A stretch of 49,882 nucleotides of DNA from Asanoa iriomotensis (lineage in GTDB: Bacteria > Actinomycetota > Actinomycetes > Mycobacteriales > Micromonosporaceae), in assembly GCF_016862515.1 (NCBI RefSeq), contig NZ_BONC01000060.1:1-49882 (forward strand). The letters run 5' to 3'. Of this stretch, positions 41,728 to 48,936 are shown in pieces. The notes under the pieces are model-generated. The model worked only from the letters and a program-made list of their open reading frames with translations. It searched no databases and was not told where the DNA came from. The first letter of the stretch is position 1. Each line of letters starts with the position of its first letter. A program made the translations under genes and the position numbers.

Positions 41728-42551
41728 CGCACGCCCACCCCCTCGACCGTCTCGGCCCGCGTGGCCGGGTGCCAGGCCAGCACCCGGCGCTCGACCTGCC
41801 GGATGAGGACGTTGATCAGGACGCCGAGGATGCCGGTGACGACGATCAGCGCGTACACGATGCGCACCGCGTTGCTCTGCTGTGCGTTGTCGATCTCCTT
41901 GCCCAGGCCGGGCGAGCCGATCACCAGCTCGCCGGTGATGGTCAGGATCAGCGCGACGGCGGCAGCCAGGCGCAGACCGGTCATCACGTACGGCAGCGCG
42001 CTCGGCCAGATCACGTAGCGCACGGTCCCCCAGGGCCCGAGCCGGAACGAGCGGGCCGTGTCGCGGGCGACCGGGTCGACGTCGACGACGCCGTGCACGA
42101 CCTGGATCAGCATCTGCCAGAAGGCCGCGTAGACGACCAGCACCAGGGTCGACCGGACGGTCGGCCCGTAGAGCACGATCACGAGCGGGATCAGCGCGAC
42201 CGACGGGATCGGCCGCAGGAACTCGACGGTCGTCGCGGTCGCGGCGCGCAGGACGGGCAACGATCCCAGCAGCACGCCGACGACGGTGCCGGCGACCACG
42301 GCGATCAACAGCCCGTTGGCCCAGGTGAGCAGGGTCCGCAGCAGCGCCGTCCAGAACGACGGCTGGCCGAGCTGCTCGCCGAGGGTGACCAGGATCTGGC
42401 TGGTGGGCGGCGCGAAGTCGATCGGCACGATGCCGACCCGCGGCGCCACCTCGAGCACCAGCGCGAATCCGAGAAGGCCGAGCACGCCCAGGGTGACCGA
42501 CCGGAACCGCCGGCCGGTCACCCGGGACGTGCGCGCCGCGACGGCGACCAT
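41724..42551 (-). CDS. ABC transporter permease (SsuC/TauC type), second
   Basis: 275 residues with about six membrane segments. FLRPIPSVALIPLVIVLYG and the coupling loop DTARSFRLGPWGTVRYVIWP mark the BPD_transp_1 family, and TGELVIGSPGLGKEIDNAQQ is typical of nitrate/sulfonate-type permeases. It differs clearly from the neighbouring permease. Its ATG overlaps the stop of the binding-protein gene (TGATG). Confidence 0.9.
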   Translation of the reverse strand: MVAVAARTSRVTGRRFRSVTLGVLGLLGFALVLEVAPRVGIVPIDFAPPTSQILVTLGEQLGQPSFWTALLRTLLTWANGLLIAVVAGTVVGVLLGSLPVLRAATATTVEFLRPIPSVALIPLVIVLYGPTVRSTLVLVVYAAFWQMLIQVVHGVVDVDPVARDTARSFRLGPWGTVRYVIWPSALPYVMTGLRLAAAVALILTITGELVIGSPGLGKEIDNAQQSNAVRIVYALIVVTGILGVLINVLIRQVERRVLAWHPATRAETVEGVGVR

Positions 42552-43519
42552 CAGGGAAGCAACCCCGCGACGTCCGGCTTCTCCTTGAGCAGGCCGTCGG
42601 CGACGGCGGCGTCGGCCAGGGCGTTCACCGCGTCAGTGTTGATCTCGGTCGGCCACTTGGGCAGCACCATCTTTTCCCGCACCGGCTCCTCGATCTTGGT
42701 GTAGGTGCCGATGATGTCGCGCACCTCGGCGCTGTTCGCGTCCGCGTACGCCAGCGACTCCTTCATCGCCTCGGTGAAGCGGGCGACCAGGTCGGGGTTC
42801 TCGCCGGCCAGCTTGGTCGAGGTGAAGTACATCGCGACGGTCAGGTTCGGCGCCGCGTCGACGTAGCTGGAAGCGATCTTGCGCATGCCGGCGGCCACCG
42901 CGGCCTGCTGGAACGGCTCGACCACGAAGATCGCGTCGACCCGGCCCGCCTGCAGCGCGCCCACCTGCTCCGGGAACGGCAACTCGGTGAACTTGACCTG
43001 GCTCGGGTCGCCGCCGTCCTTCTTCACCGAGGCGCGCACGCTGGTGTCCACGATGTTCTTCAGCGTGTTGGCCGCGACCGTCTTGCCCACGAGGTCCTTG
43101 GGCGACTGGATCGGGCTGTCCGGCTTGACGTAGAGGCCCGCGAAGTCGTCGGCGACACCGGTCGAGTTGTTGCCGTTGCACACCACCTTGAGCGGCGCGT
43201 TCTGCGACTTGGCCAGCAGCAGCGAGACCGCGTTGCTGAAACCGAACTGGTATTGACCCGAGAGCACGGCCGGCACGATCGCGGCGCCGCCCTGCGCGGT
43301 GGTCAGGGTCAGGTCGATGTTGCGCTTGCTGAAGAAGCCCTTTTCCTTGCCGAGGTAGATCGGCGCGACGTCGAGGATCGCGATGACCCCGGCGTTCACC
43401 TTGTCGGGCTGGGTGGCACCGCCGGACTGGCCGGCGCTGGGTTGTTCGGACGAGTCACCGCAGGCGGCCGTGGCCAACAGCGCCACCGCGGTGAAGAGGG
43501 CGAGCAGGGGGCGTCGCAT
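42551..43519 (-). CDS. ABC transporter substrate-binding lipoprotein (NMT1/SsuA type)
   Basis: 322 residues. Signal peptide with lipobox ATAAC and the lipidated Cys at residue 20. The mature protein has the NMT1/THI5-like pattern: AILDVAPIYLGKEKGFFSKR, AIVPAVLSGQYQFGFSN, KDLVGKTVAANTLKN and AGRVDAIFVVEPFQQAAV. GGAG lies 5 nt before the ATG at 43519. It is the first gene of the eight-gene minus-strand operon and has the divergent control region in front, with a probable IclR operator. It probably captures an aromatic compound. Exact ligand unknown. Confidence 0.9.
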   Translation of the reverse strand: MRRPLLALFTAVALLATAACGDSSEQPSAGQSGGATQPDKVNAGVIAILDVAPIYLGKEKGFFSKRNIDLTLTTAQGGAAIVPAVLSGQYQFGFSNAVSLLLAKSQNAPLKVVCNGNNSTGVADDFAGLYVKPDSPIQSPKDLVGKTVAANTLKNIVDTSVRASVKKDGGDPSQVKFTELPFPEQVGALQAGRVDAIFVVEPFQQAAVAAGMRKIASSYVDAAPNLTVAMYFTSTKLAGENPDLVARFTEAMKESLAYADANSAEVRDIIGTYTKIEEPVREKMVLPKWPTEINTDAVNALADAAVADGLLKEKPDVAGLLP

Positions 43520-43560
43520 CGGAACTCCATCCGCTGAGGGGTGACGGAGAAGAGACGGGT

Positions 43561-43578
43561 GTTCGGATAGCGCACAGA
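43561..43578. promoter_or_regulatory. IclR-type operator for the importer operon
   Basis: GTTCGGATAGCGCACAGA, matching the element at 43701-43718 in 17 of 18 bases. The half sites GTTCG and CGCAC are 5 bp apart, like the PcaR-type site GTTCG-N5-CGCAC that I recall from Pseudomonas. It lies about 40 bp upstream of the binding-protein ATG and just downstream of the predicted transcription start. Confidence 0.65.
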
Positions 43579-43590
43579 TGTACACCGGGA

Positions 43591-43620
43591 AACCTAGAAC
43601 CGGGCAACACCGGAAGTCAA
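43591..43620 (-). promoter_or_regulatory. Candidate promoter of the importer operon
   Basis: On the minus strand TTGACT (complement of 43615-43620) is followed after 18 bp by TAGGTT (complement of 43591-43596). The arrangement mirrors the plus-strand promoter at 43656-43685. The operator at 43561-43578 would fall just after the start of transcription. Confidence 0.5.
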
Positions 43621-43630
43621 TGCTTGTCAT

Positions 43631-43674
43631 TGTTGACGCGCAAAGCGCGCCAGTGTTGACGCGCGAAGCGTGCG
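43631..43674. repeat. Two tandem repeats of about 21 bp, period 23, in the divergent control region
   Basis: TGTTGACGCGC begins at 43631 and again at 43654, followed by AAAGCGCGC and GAAGCGTGC. Each unit contains a small dyad (GCGC-AAA-GCGC in the first). The second unit supplies the -35 element of the pca promoter. They may be extra regulator sites. Confidence 0.55.
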
Positions 43675-43685
43675 GTTCCTAGGCT
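43656..43685 (+). promoter_or_regulatory. Candidate promoter of the pca operon
   Basis: TTGACG (43656-43661) and TAGGCT (43680-43685) are 18 bp apart, the same geometry as the opposing promoter. Transcription would start near 43692, just before the operator at 43701-43718. Confidence 0.5.
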
Positions 43686-43700
43686 GGCCGTTGAACGATT

Positions 43701-43718
43701 GTTCGTATAGCGCACAGA
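43701..43718. promoter_or_regulatory. IclR-type operator for the pca operon
   Basis: GTTCGTATAGCGCACAGA, one base different from the copy at 43561-43578, 140 bp away, in the same orientation. It ends 11 bp before the pcaI ATG. The IclR gene at the end of the pca operon is the likely ligand of both. Confidence 0.65.
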
Positions 43719-43729
43719 GCGGGAGCCGC

Positions 43730-44530
43730 ATGGCCGAACTCGTCAGCCTCGCCGAGGGTGTGGCGGAGCTGGTCCACGACGGGGACACGGTCGCGTTGGA
43801 GGGCTTCACCCACCTCATCCCGGTCGCCGCCGGGCAGGAGATCATCCGGCAGGGGCGGCGCGGGCTCACGCTCGTCCGGATGACGCCTGACATCGTCTAC
43901 GACCAGCTCATCGGTGCGGGTTGCGCGGCAAGGCTGGTGTTCTCGTGGGGCGGCAACCCGGGCGTCGGTTCGCTGCACCGGTTCCGTGACGCGGTCGAGA
44001 ACGCCTGGCCCGGGCCGATCGAGATCGAGGAGCACAGCCACGCCGGCATGGCCAACCGCTACGTGGCCGGCGCGTCGGGGCTGCCGTTCGCGGTGCTGCG
44101 CGGCTACGTCGGCACCGACATCGCCAAGCACACCACCACGGTCTCCACGGTCACCTGCCCGTTCACCGGCGAGGTGCTCACCGCGGTCGCCGCGCTCAAC
44201 CCGGACGTCGCCGTGATCCACGCACAGCGCGCCGACCGCCGTGGCAACGTGCAGATGTGGGGGATCACCGGCGTGCAGAAGGAGGCGGTGCTGGCCGCCC
44301 GCCGCTCGCTGGTCACCGTCGAGGAGATCGTCGACGAGCTCGACCCCCGGCCCGACGCCGTGGTGCTGCCCGGCTGGGTGGTCAGCGCGGTCGCGCACGT
44401 GCCGCGCGGTGCGCACCCGTCCTACGCGCAGGGCTACTACGACCGCGACAACGACTACTACCAGGCCTGGGACCCGATCAGCCGCGACCGCGAAGCGTTC
44501 GCGAAGTGGCTCGACGAGGTGACGGCATGA
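43730..44530 (+). CDS. pcaI: 3-Oxoadipate CoA-transferase subunit A (PcaI)
   Basis: 266 residues with GGGAG 5 nt before the ATG. The family I CoA-transferase alpha pattern is clear: LVHDGDTVALEGFTHLIPVA, LVRMTPDIVYDQLIGAG, LPFAVLRGYVGTDI and ALNPDVAVIHAQRADRRGNV. With PcaJ it moves CoA from succinyl-CoA to 3-oxoadipate, the penultimate step of the beta-ketoadipate pathway. It is the first pca gene, directly behind the promoter and operator. The stop overlaps the start of a 26-codon reading frame (ATGA). Confidence 0.88.
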   Translation: MAELVSLAEGVAELVHDGDTVALEGFTHLIPVAAGQEIIRQGRRGLTLVRMTPDIVYDQLIGAGCAARLVFSWGGNPGVGSLHRFRDAVENAWPGPIEIEEHSHAGMANRYVAGASGLPFAVLRGYVGTDIAKHTTTVSTVTCPFTGEVLTAVAALNPDVAVIHAQRADRRGNVQMWGITGVQKEAVLAARRSLVTVEEIVDELDPRPDAVVLPGWVVSAVAHVPRGAHPSYAQGYYDRDNDYYQAWDPISRDREAFAKWLDEVTA

Positions 44531-44607
44531 CCGAGCCTTGGCGAGGGCATCATCAGCTCAGACCGCCCGGGCAGGGCGGGTCACCACGGAGTGGGGACCC
44601 GTCATGA
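44527..44607 (+). CDS. 26-codon reading frame bridging pcaI and pcaJ
   Basis: The ATG at 44527 overlaps the pcaI stop (ATGA), and its own stop TGA at 44605 overlaps the pcaJ ATG at 44604 (again ATGA). It would encode MTEPWRGHHQ... ending SGDPS, a Gly/Pro-rich peptide with no known domain. It may serve only to carry ribosomes from pcaI to pcaJ, or be a remnant. Coding of a stable product is unproven. Confidence 0.4.
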   Translation: MTEPWRGHHQLRPPGQGGSPRSGDPS

Positions 44608-45359
44608 CCTGGGACGCCGACGAGATCATGACGGTCACCGCGGCCCGGTCGCTGGCCGGCCGCACCTCGTGCTTCGTGGGCATCGGCCTGCCGAGCACCG
44701 CGGCCAACCTCGCCCGCCGCACCAGCAACCCCGACCTGGCGCTGATCTACGAGTCGGGCGCCATCGGCGCGAAGCCGACCGTGCTGCCACTGTCCATCGG
44801 CGACGGTGAGCTCGGCGAGACCGCCGACGCGGTGGTCAGCGTGCCGGAGATCTTCAACTACTGGTTGCAGCCCGGCCGGGTCGACGTCGGGTTCCTGGGC
44901 GCGGCACAGGTCGACCGGCTCGGCAACATCAACACCACGGTGATCGGCGACTACGCCGCGCCGGCGGTGCGGCTGCCGGGCGCCGGTGGCGCACCGGAGA
45001 TCGCCGCCTCCTGCCGCGAGACGATCGTGATCGTCCGGCACCGGCCGCGGATCCTGGTCGACCGCCTCGCGTTCGTCACCTCGCTCGGCTTCGGCGACGG
45101 CCCCGGCCATCGGGCCGCGCTCGGCCTGCGCGGCCGCGGCCCGATCCGGCTGATCACCGACCTGGGCGTCCTCGAACCCGACCCCGAGACCTGCGAGCTG
45201 ACCCTCGCGAGCATCCACCCCGGCGTGACCGTCGACGAGGTGCGCGCGGCCACCGGCTGGCCGCTGGCCGTGCGCGCCGATCTGGCGGTCACCGCACCAC
45301 CCACCCCCGCGGAACTGACAGCGCTGCGGTCACTGACGAGAGGAGGCAGCGTTGCCTGA
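44604..45359 (+). CDS. pcaJ: 3-Oxoadipate CoA-transferase subunit B (PcaJ)
   Basis: 251 residues from the ATG at 44604. The beta-subunit motifs are CFVGIGLPSTAANLARR and ALIYESGAIGAKP, where the Glu of ESG is the catalytic nucleophile (usually S-ENG). VDVGFLGAAQVDRLGNINTT is also typical. A TTG at 44538 would extend it with non-conserved sequence and was rejected. It works with PcaI. The stop lies inside the first codons of pcaH (8-bp overlap), and the AGGAGG for pcaH lies in its 3' end. Confidence 0.88.
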   Translation: MTWDADEIMTVTAARSLAGRTSCFVGIGLPSTAANLARRTSNPDLALIYESGAIGAKPTVLPLSIGDGELGETADAVVSVPEIFNYWLQPGRVDVGFLGAAQVDRLGNINTTVIGDYAAPAVRLPGAGGAPEIAASCRETIVIVRHRPRILVDRLAFVTSLGFGDGPGHRAALGLRGRGPIRLITDLGVLEPDPETCELTLASIHPGVTVDEVRAATGWPLAVRADLAVTAPPTPAELTALRSLTRGGSVA

Positions 45360-46068
45360 CTGGAAGCCACCGGCGCCCTACCGGAGCCACGCGGAAGCCG
45401 ACCAACCCCCACTGGCCGCGCCGGGCTACGGCTCGACCCGGCTGCGCAGCCCGCACCACCCGCTGCTGGTGCTGCCGCAGGGGCTGACCGAGCTGACCGG
45501 TCCGGCGCTCGGCGAGCGCGACTTCGGCGCCCTCGACAACGACCTGACCCGCCAGCACGACGGCGAGCCGCAGGGCGAGCGGATCGAGGTGTTCGGTCGC
45601 GTGCTCGACGGCGACGGCCGGCCGGTCCGGGACACGCTGGTGGAGATCTGGCAGACCAACGCGGCCGGACGCTACAACCACGTCGGCGACCAGCACCCGG
45701 CGCCGCTGGACCCGAACTTCACCGGTGCGGGCCGGACGATGACCGACAGCGACGGTCGCTACCGGTTCATGACCATCAAGCCGGGCGCGTACCCGTGGCG
45801 AAACCACCCCAACGCCTGGCGGCCCGCGCACATCCACTTCTCGCTGTTCGGCCGGGCGTTCACCCAGCGCCTGGTCACGCAGATGTATTTCCCGAACGAC
45901 CCGCTCTTCGGCCAGGACCCGATCTTCAACTCGGTCCGCGACGACGCGGCCCGCCAGCGCATGGTCGCCGCGTTCGACCTCGACGCCACGACGCCCGAAT
46001 GGTCGCTCGCCTACCGGTGGGACATCGTGCTGCGCGGCCGCGACGCGACCCCGATGGAGGACTCATGA
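45352..46068 (+). CDS. pcaH: Protocatechuate 3,4-dioxygenase beta subunit (PcaH)
   Basis: 238 residues from a TTG at 45352 with AGGAGG 5 nt upstream. The non-haem iron site is visible: Tyr in GRYNHVGDQ, Tyr in PGAYPWRNHPNAWRP and the two His in AHIHFSLFG. With PcaG it opens protocatechuate between the two hydroxyls to 3-carboxy-cis,cis-muconate. The N-terminal PPYRSH-like and HHPLLVLP segments fit the PcaH family. It overlaps pcaJ by 8 bp and pcaG by 4 bp (ATGA), giving equal subunit output. Confidence 0.94.
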   Translation: MPDWKPPAPYRSHAEADQPPLAAPGYGSTRLRSPHHPLLVLPQGLTELTGPALGERDFGALDNDLTRQHDGEPQGERIEVFGRVLDGDGRPVRDTLVEIWQTNAAGRYNHVGDQHPAPLDPNFTGAGRTMTDSDGRYRFMTIKPGAYPWRNHPNAWRPAHIHFSLFGRAFTQRLVTQMYFPNDPLFGQDPIFNSVRDDAARQRMVAAFDLDATTPEWSLAYRWDIVLRGRDATPMEDS

Positions 46069-46613
46069 CTACTCCGTCGCAGACCGTCGGGCCGTTCTTC
46101 GCGCTCGGGTTGCCGTTCGCGGGTGGCCCGCTCGCCGTCGCCGACGGCACGCCCGGCGCGTTCTGGCTGCGCGGCGTCGTCCTCGACGGTGCCGGCGACC
46201 CGGTGCCGGACGCGCTGATCGAGACCTGGCAGGCCGACCCGGACGGTCGGTTCGACCACCCCGACGACCCGCGCGGCGCGGTCGCCACGCCCGGGTTCCG
46301 CGGCTTCGCCCGCTGCCCGACCGACCCGCAGGGCCGGTACGCGATCCGCACGGTGCGCCCCGGCCCGGTGCCCGGCCCCGACGGCGTGCTCCAGGCGCCG
46401 CACATCGACGTCTCGGTGCTCGCCCGCGGGCTGCTCGACCGGGTCGTCACCCGGATCTACTTCCCCGACGCGGCGGCCAACGCCGGCGACCCCGTGCTGG
46501 CCACGGTCGACCCGATCCGCCGGCAGACGCTGATCGCGAAGGAGACCGACGACGGGTACGCGTTCGACATCACCTTGCAGGGCGACCATGAGACCGTCTT
46601 CTTCACCTTCTGA
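46065..46613 (+). CDS. pcaG: Protocatechuate 3,4-dioxygenase alpha subunit (PcaG)
   Basis: 182 residues. The opening SQTVGPFFALGLPF is the PcaG signature. It keeps the dioxygenase beta fold (ALIETWQADPDGRFDHPDD, APHIDVSVLARGLLDR, RIYFP) but, as expected for the alpha subunit, lacks the full set of iron ligands. It pairs with PcaH. The start overlaps pcaH by ATGA, and the last 26 bp overlap pcaB. Confidence 0.94.
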   Translation: MTTPSQTVGPFFALGLPFAGGPLAVADGTPGAFWLRGVVLDGAGDPVPDALIETWQADPDGRFDHPDDPRGAVATPGFRGFARCPTDPQGRYAIRTVRPGPVPGPDGVLQAPHIDVSVLARGLLDRVVTRIYFPDAAANAGDPVLATVDPIRRQTLIAKETDDGYAFDITLQGDHETVFFTF

Positions 46614-47766
46614 CGGTCTGTTCGCGGGCATCCTCGCCCGCGGCCCGGTGCCGGCCGCGGTGGCCGACGACGCCTGGCTGCGGGCGATGCTCGACACCGA
46701 GGCGGCACTGGCCGCCGCCTCGGCCGAGGCCGGCGTGATCCCGGCCGACGCCGGCGCGGCGATCGTCGCCGCCTGCGCCGCACTGGCACCCGACCCGGCC
46801 GCGCTGGGCCGCGCGGCCGCCGCGCACGCCACCCCGGTCGTCCCCCTCGTGGCGGCGATCCGGGACGCCGTCCCCGAGGCCGCCCGGGCACACGTGCACA
46901 CCGGCGCCACCAGCCAGGACGTGCTCGACACGGCAACCATGCTGGTGACCCGGCGGGCACTGGCCGCCCTGCTGTCCGATGTGGAGGGAGCAGCCGCCGC
47001 CGCCGCCGATCTGGCCAAGGCACACCGGGACACCCCGATGGCCGGCCGGACCCTGCTGCAGCAGGCCGTGCCGACCACCTTCGGGCTGACGGCGGCGGGC
47101 TGGCTGGCAGGGCTCGACGCGGCGGCGACCGACCTGCACTCGTTTGCGCCCACCGCACAGCTCGGCGGCGCCGCCGGCACGCTGGCCGGGCTCGGGCCGG
47201 CCGGTCCCGCGGTGCTAGCCGGGTTCGCCGCCCGGCTCGGCCTGGCCGCGCCCGAGCTGCCGTGGCACACCGAACGCAGCCGGATCGGCCGGCTCGCGGG
47301 CGCGCTCGGCGTCACGGCCGGCGCGCTCGGCAAGCCGGCACGCGACGTGACGCTGCTTGCTCAGAGCGAGGTCGGCGAGGTCGAGGAGGGCGCGCCGGGC
47401 GGCTCCAGCGCGATGCCGCACAAGCACAACCCGGTGGCCGCCGTCAGCACGCTGGCCGCCACCGCACAGGCGCCCGGCCTGGTGGCCACCCTGCTGGCCA
47501 GCGCGGTGCAGGAGCACCAGCGGGGCGCGGGCAGTTGGCAGGCCGAGTGGCAGCCCCTGCGGTCGCTGCTGGTCGCGGTGGGCTCTGCGGCGGCCTGGTC
47601 GCGGGCCTGCCTGGGAGGCTTGGTCGTGCACGCCGATGTGATGCGCGCCAACCTCGATCGGGCCGGCTTGCGCTCCGAGCGCGGCGCCACCGACCCTGTG
47701 GGCAGCGCCGGCCACTTCGTCGACCGCGCCCTGGCCTACCATTCCGCCCGGAGGGACGATGGCTGA
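46588..47766 (+). CDS. pcaB: 3-Carboxy-cis,cis-muconate cycloisomerase (PcaB)
   Basis: 392 residues of the fumarase/aspartase fold. The signature GGSSAMPHKHNPVAAV holds the catalytic Ser loop, and HTGATSQDVLDTATML is the second conserved region. It closes carboxymuconate to 4-carboxymuconolactone. It is a little shorter than the Pseudomonas enzyme (about 450). The ATG at 46588 lies within the end of pcaG, and its stop overlaps the pcaC start by 8 bp. Confidence 0.92.
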   Translation: MRPSSSPSDGLFAGILARGPVPAAVADDAWLRAMLDTEAALAAASAEAGVIPADAGAAIVAACAALAPDPAALGRAAAAHATPVVPLVAAIRDAVPEAARAHVHTGATSQDVLDTATMLVTRRALAALLSDVEGAAAAAADLAKAHRDTPMAGRTLLQQAVPTTFGLTAAGWLAGLDAAATDLHSFAPTAQLGGAAGTLAGLGPAGPAVLAGFAARLGLAAPELPWHTERSRIGRLAGALGVTAGALGKPARDVTLLAQSEVGEVEEGAPGGSSAMPHKHNPVAAVSTLAATAQAPGLVATLLASAVQEHQRGAGSWQAEWQPLRSLLVAVGSAAAWSRACLGGLVVHADVMRANLDRAGLRSERGATDPVGSAGHFVDRALAYHSARRDDG

Positions 47767-48154
47767 CGACGGTGTCCACGCGCGCCGCGGTGCCGACGTG
47801 CGCCGCGCCGTGCTCGGTGACGCCCACGTCGACCGCGCCGCCGCGGCCGCGACCGCGTTCAGCGCGCCCTGGCAGGAGCACGTGACGGAGCACGCCTGGG
47901 GTGCGGTCTGGACCCGGCCGGAGCTCGACCGGCGCACCCGCTGCCTGGTCACGATCGCCCTGCTGGCCAGCCAGCACGCCGCGACCGAGCTGGCGATGCA
48001 CGTCCGGGCCGCGATCGGCCAGGGCGTCACGCCGACGGAGATCCGCGAGGTGCTGCTGCACACGGCGGTCTACGCCGGCGCACCGGCCGCGAACACCGCG
48101 TTCGCGACCGCACAGCGGGTGCTTTCCGAGCTCGGCATCGAGGAGGCGTCGTGA
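47759..48154 (+). CDS. pcaC: 4-Carboxymuconolactone decarboxylase (PcaC)
   Basis: 131 residues, the size of stand-alone PcaC. It has RRAVLGDAHVDRA, then EHAWGAVWTRPELDRRTRCL and VTIALLASQHAATELAMHVR, and EIREVLLHTAVYAGAPAANT, which match the CMD/AhpD-like fold. It removes CO2 to give the enol-lactone. In many actinobacteria this activity is fused to PcaD as PcaL; here it is separate and no PcaD is found in the window. It overlaps pcaB and the regulator gene. Confidence 0.92.
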   Translation: MADDGVHARRGADVRRAVLGDAHVDRAAAAATAFSAPWQEHVTEHAWGAVWTRPELDRRTRCLVTIALLASQHAATELAMHVRAAIGQGVTPTEIREVLLHTAVYAGAPAANTAFATAQRVLSELGIEEAS

Positions 48155-48936
48155 CGACCGTGCGCTCGGCGGACTTCGTCCAGTCGCTGGAACGCGGGCT
48201 CGCGGTGATTCGCGCGTTCGACCGCTCGCACCCCGAGCTGACGCTCAGCGAGGTCGCCGCGGCCACCGGCGTCACCCGGGCCGCCGCGCGCCGGTTCCTG
48301 CTGACCCTGATGGACCTCGGCTACGTGCGCAGCGACGGCCGGTTCTTCTCGCTGAGCCCGCGGGTGCTGGAGCTCGGCTACGCGTACCTGTCGAGCCTGT
48401 CCCTGCCCGAGGTCGCCGAGGTGCATCTCGAGGCGCTGGTCGCCGAGGTCAACGAGTCGTCGTCGGTGTCGGTCCTGGACGGCCCGGACGTCGTCTACGT
48501 GGCCCGCGTGCCCACCTCGCGGATCATGCGGGTGGCGATCAACGTCGGGACCCGCTTCCCCGCGTACGCGACGTCGATGGGCCGGGTCCTGCTGGCCGGC
48601 CTGCCCGACGACGAGCTGGCCGCCTACCTCGACAGCGTGTCCATCGACCGGCTGACCGGCCGCACGATCGGCGGCGTCGCCGCGCTGCGCACCGAGCTGC
48701 AACGGGTACGCGCACAGGGCTGGTCGCTGGTCGACCAGGAGCTGGAGGAGGGCCTGCGCGCGGTGGCGGCCCCGATCCGCGACCGCGCGGGCCGCACGGT
48801 GGCGGCGGTCAACGTCTCAACCGCCGCCAGCCGCACGACCCTGGAAGCGATCCGCCGCGACCTCGTGCCGCCACTGCTCGCCACCGCCGCCCGCATCTCG
48901 GCGGACCTGCCCGCCGCCGCCCGGCGCGTCTCCTAG
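48151..48936 (+). CDS. pcaR: IclR family regulator of the pca genes
   Basis: 261 residues from a GTG at 48151 that overlaps the pcaC stop (GTGA). The N-terminal winged helix has SLERGLAVIRAFDRSHPELT and LSEVAAATGVTRAAARRFLLT. The effector domain has RVPTSRIMRVAINVGTRFPA, YATSMGRVLLAGL and DQELEEGLRAVAAPI, all as in PcaR/PcaU/CatR-type proteins that sense pathway intermediates. Last in the pca operon, it probably binds the two operators at 43561 and 43701. Whether it activates or represses cannot be read. Its stop shares CTAG with the stop of the convergent SDR gene. Confidence 0.88.
   Translation: MTTVRSADFVQSLERGLAVIRAFDRSHPELTLSEVAAATGVTRAAARRFLLTLMDLGYVRSDGRFFSLSPRVLELGYAYLSSLSLPEVAEVHLEALVAEVNESSSVSVLDGPDVVYVARVPTSRIMRVAINVGTRFPAYATSMGRVLLAGLPDDELAAYLDSVSIDRLTGRTIGGVAALRTELQRVRAQGWSLVDQELEEGLRAVAAPIRDRAGRTVAAVNVSTAASRTTLEAIRRDLVPPLLATAARISADLPAAARRVS

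Noticed and set aside
43631-43718. CRISPR-like repeat array
   Set aside because: Only two short repeats with no true spacers and no cas genes; better explained as control elements.
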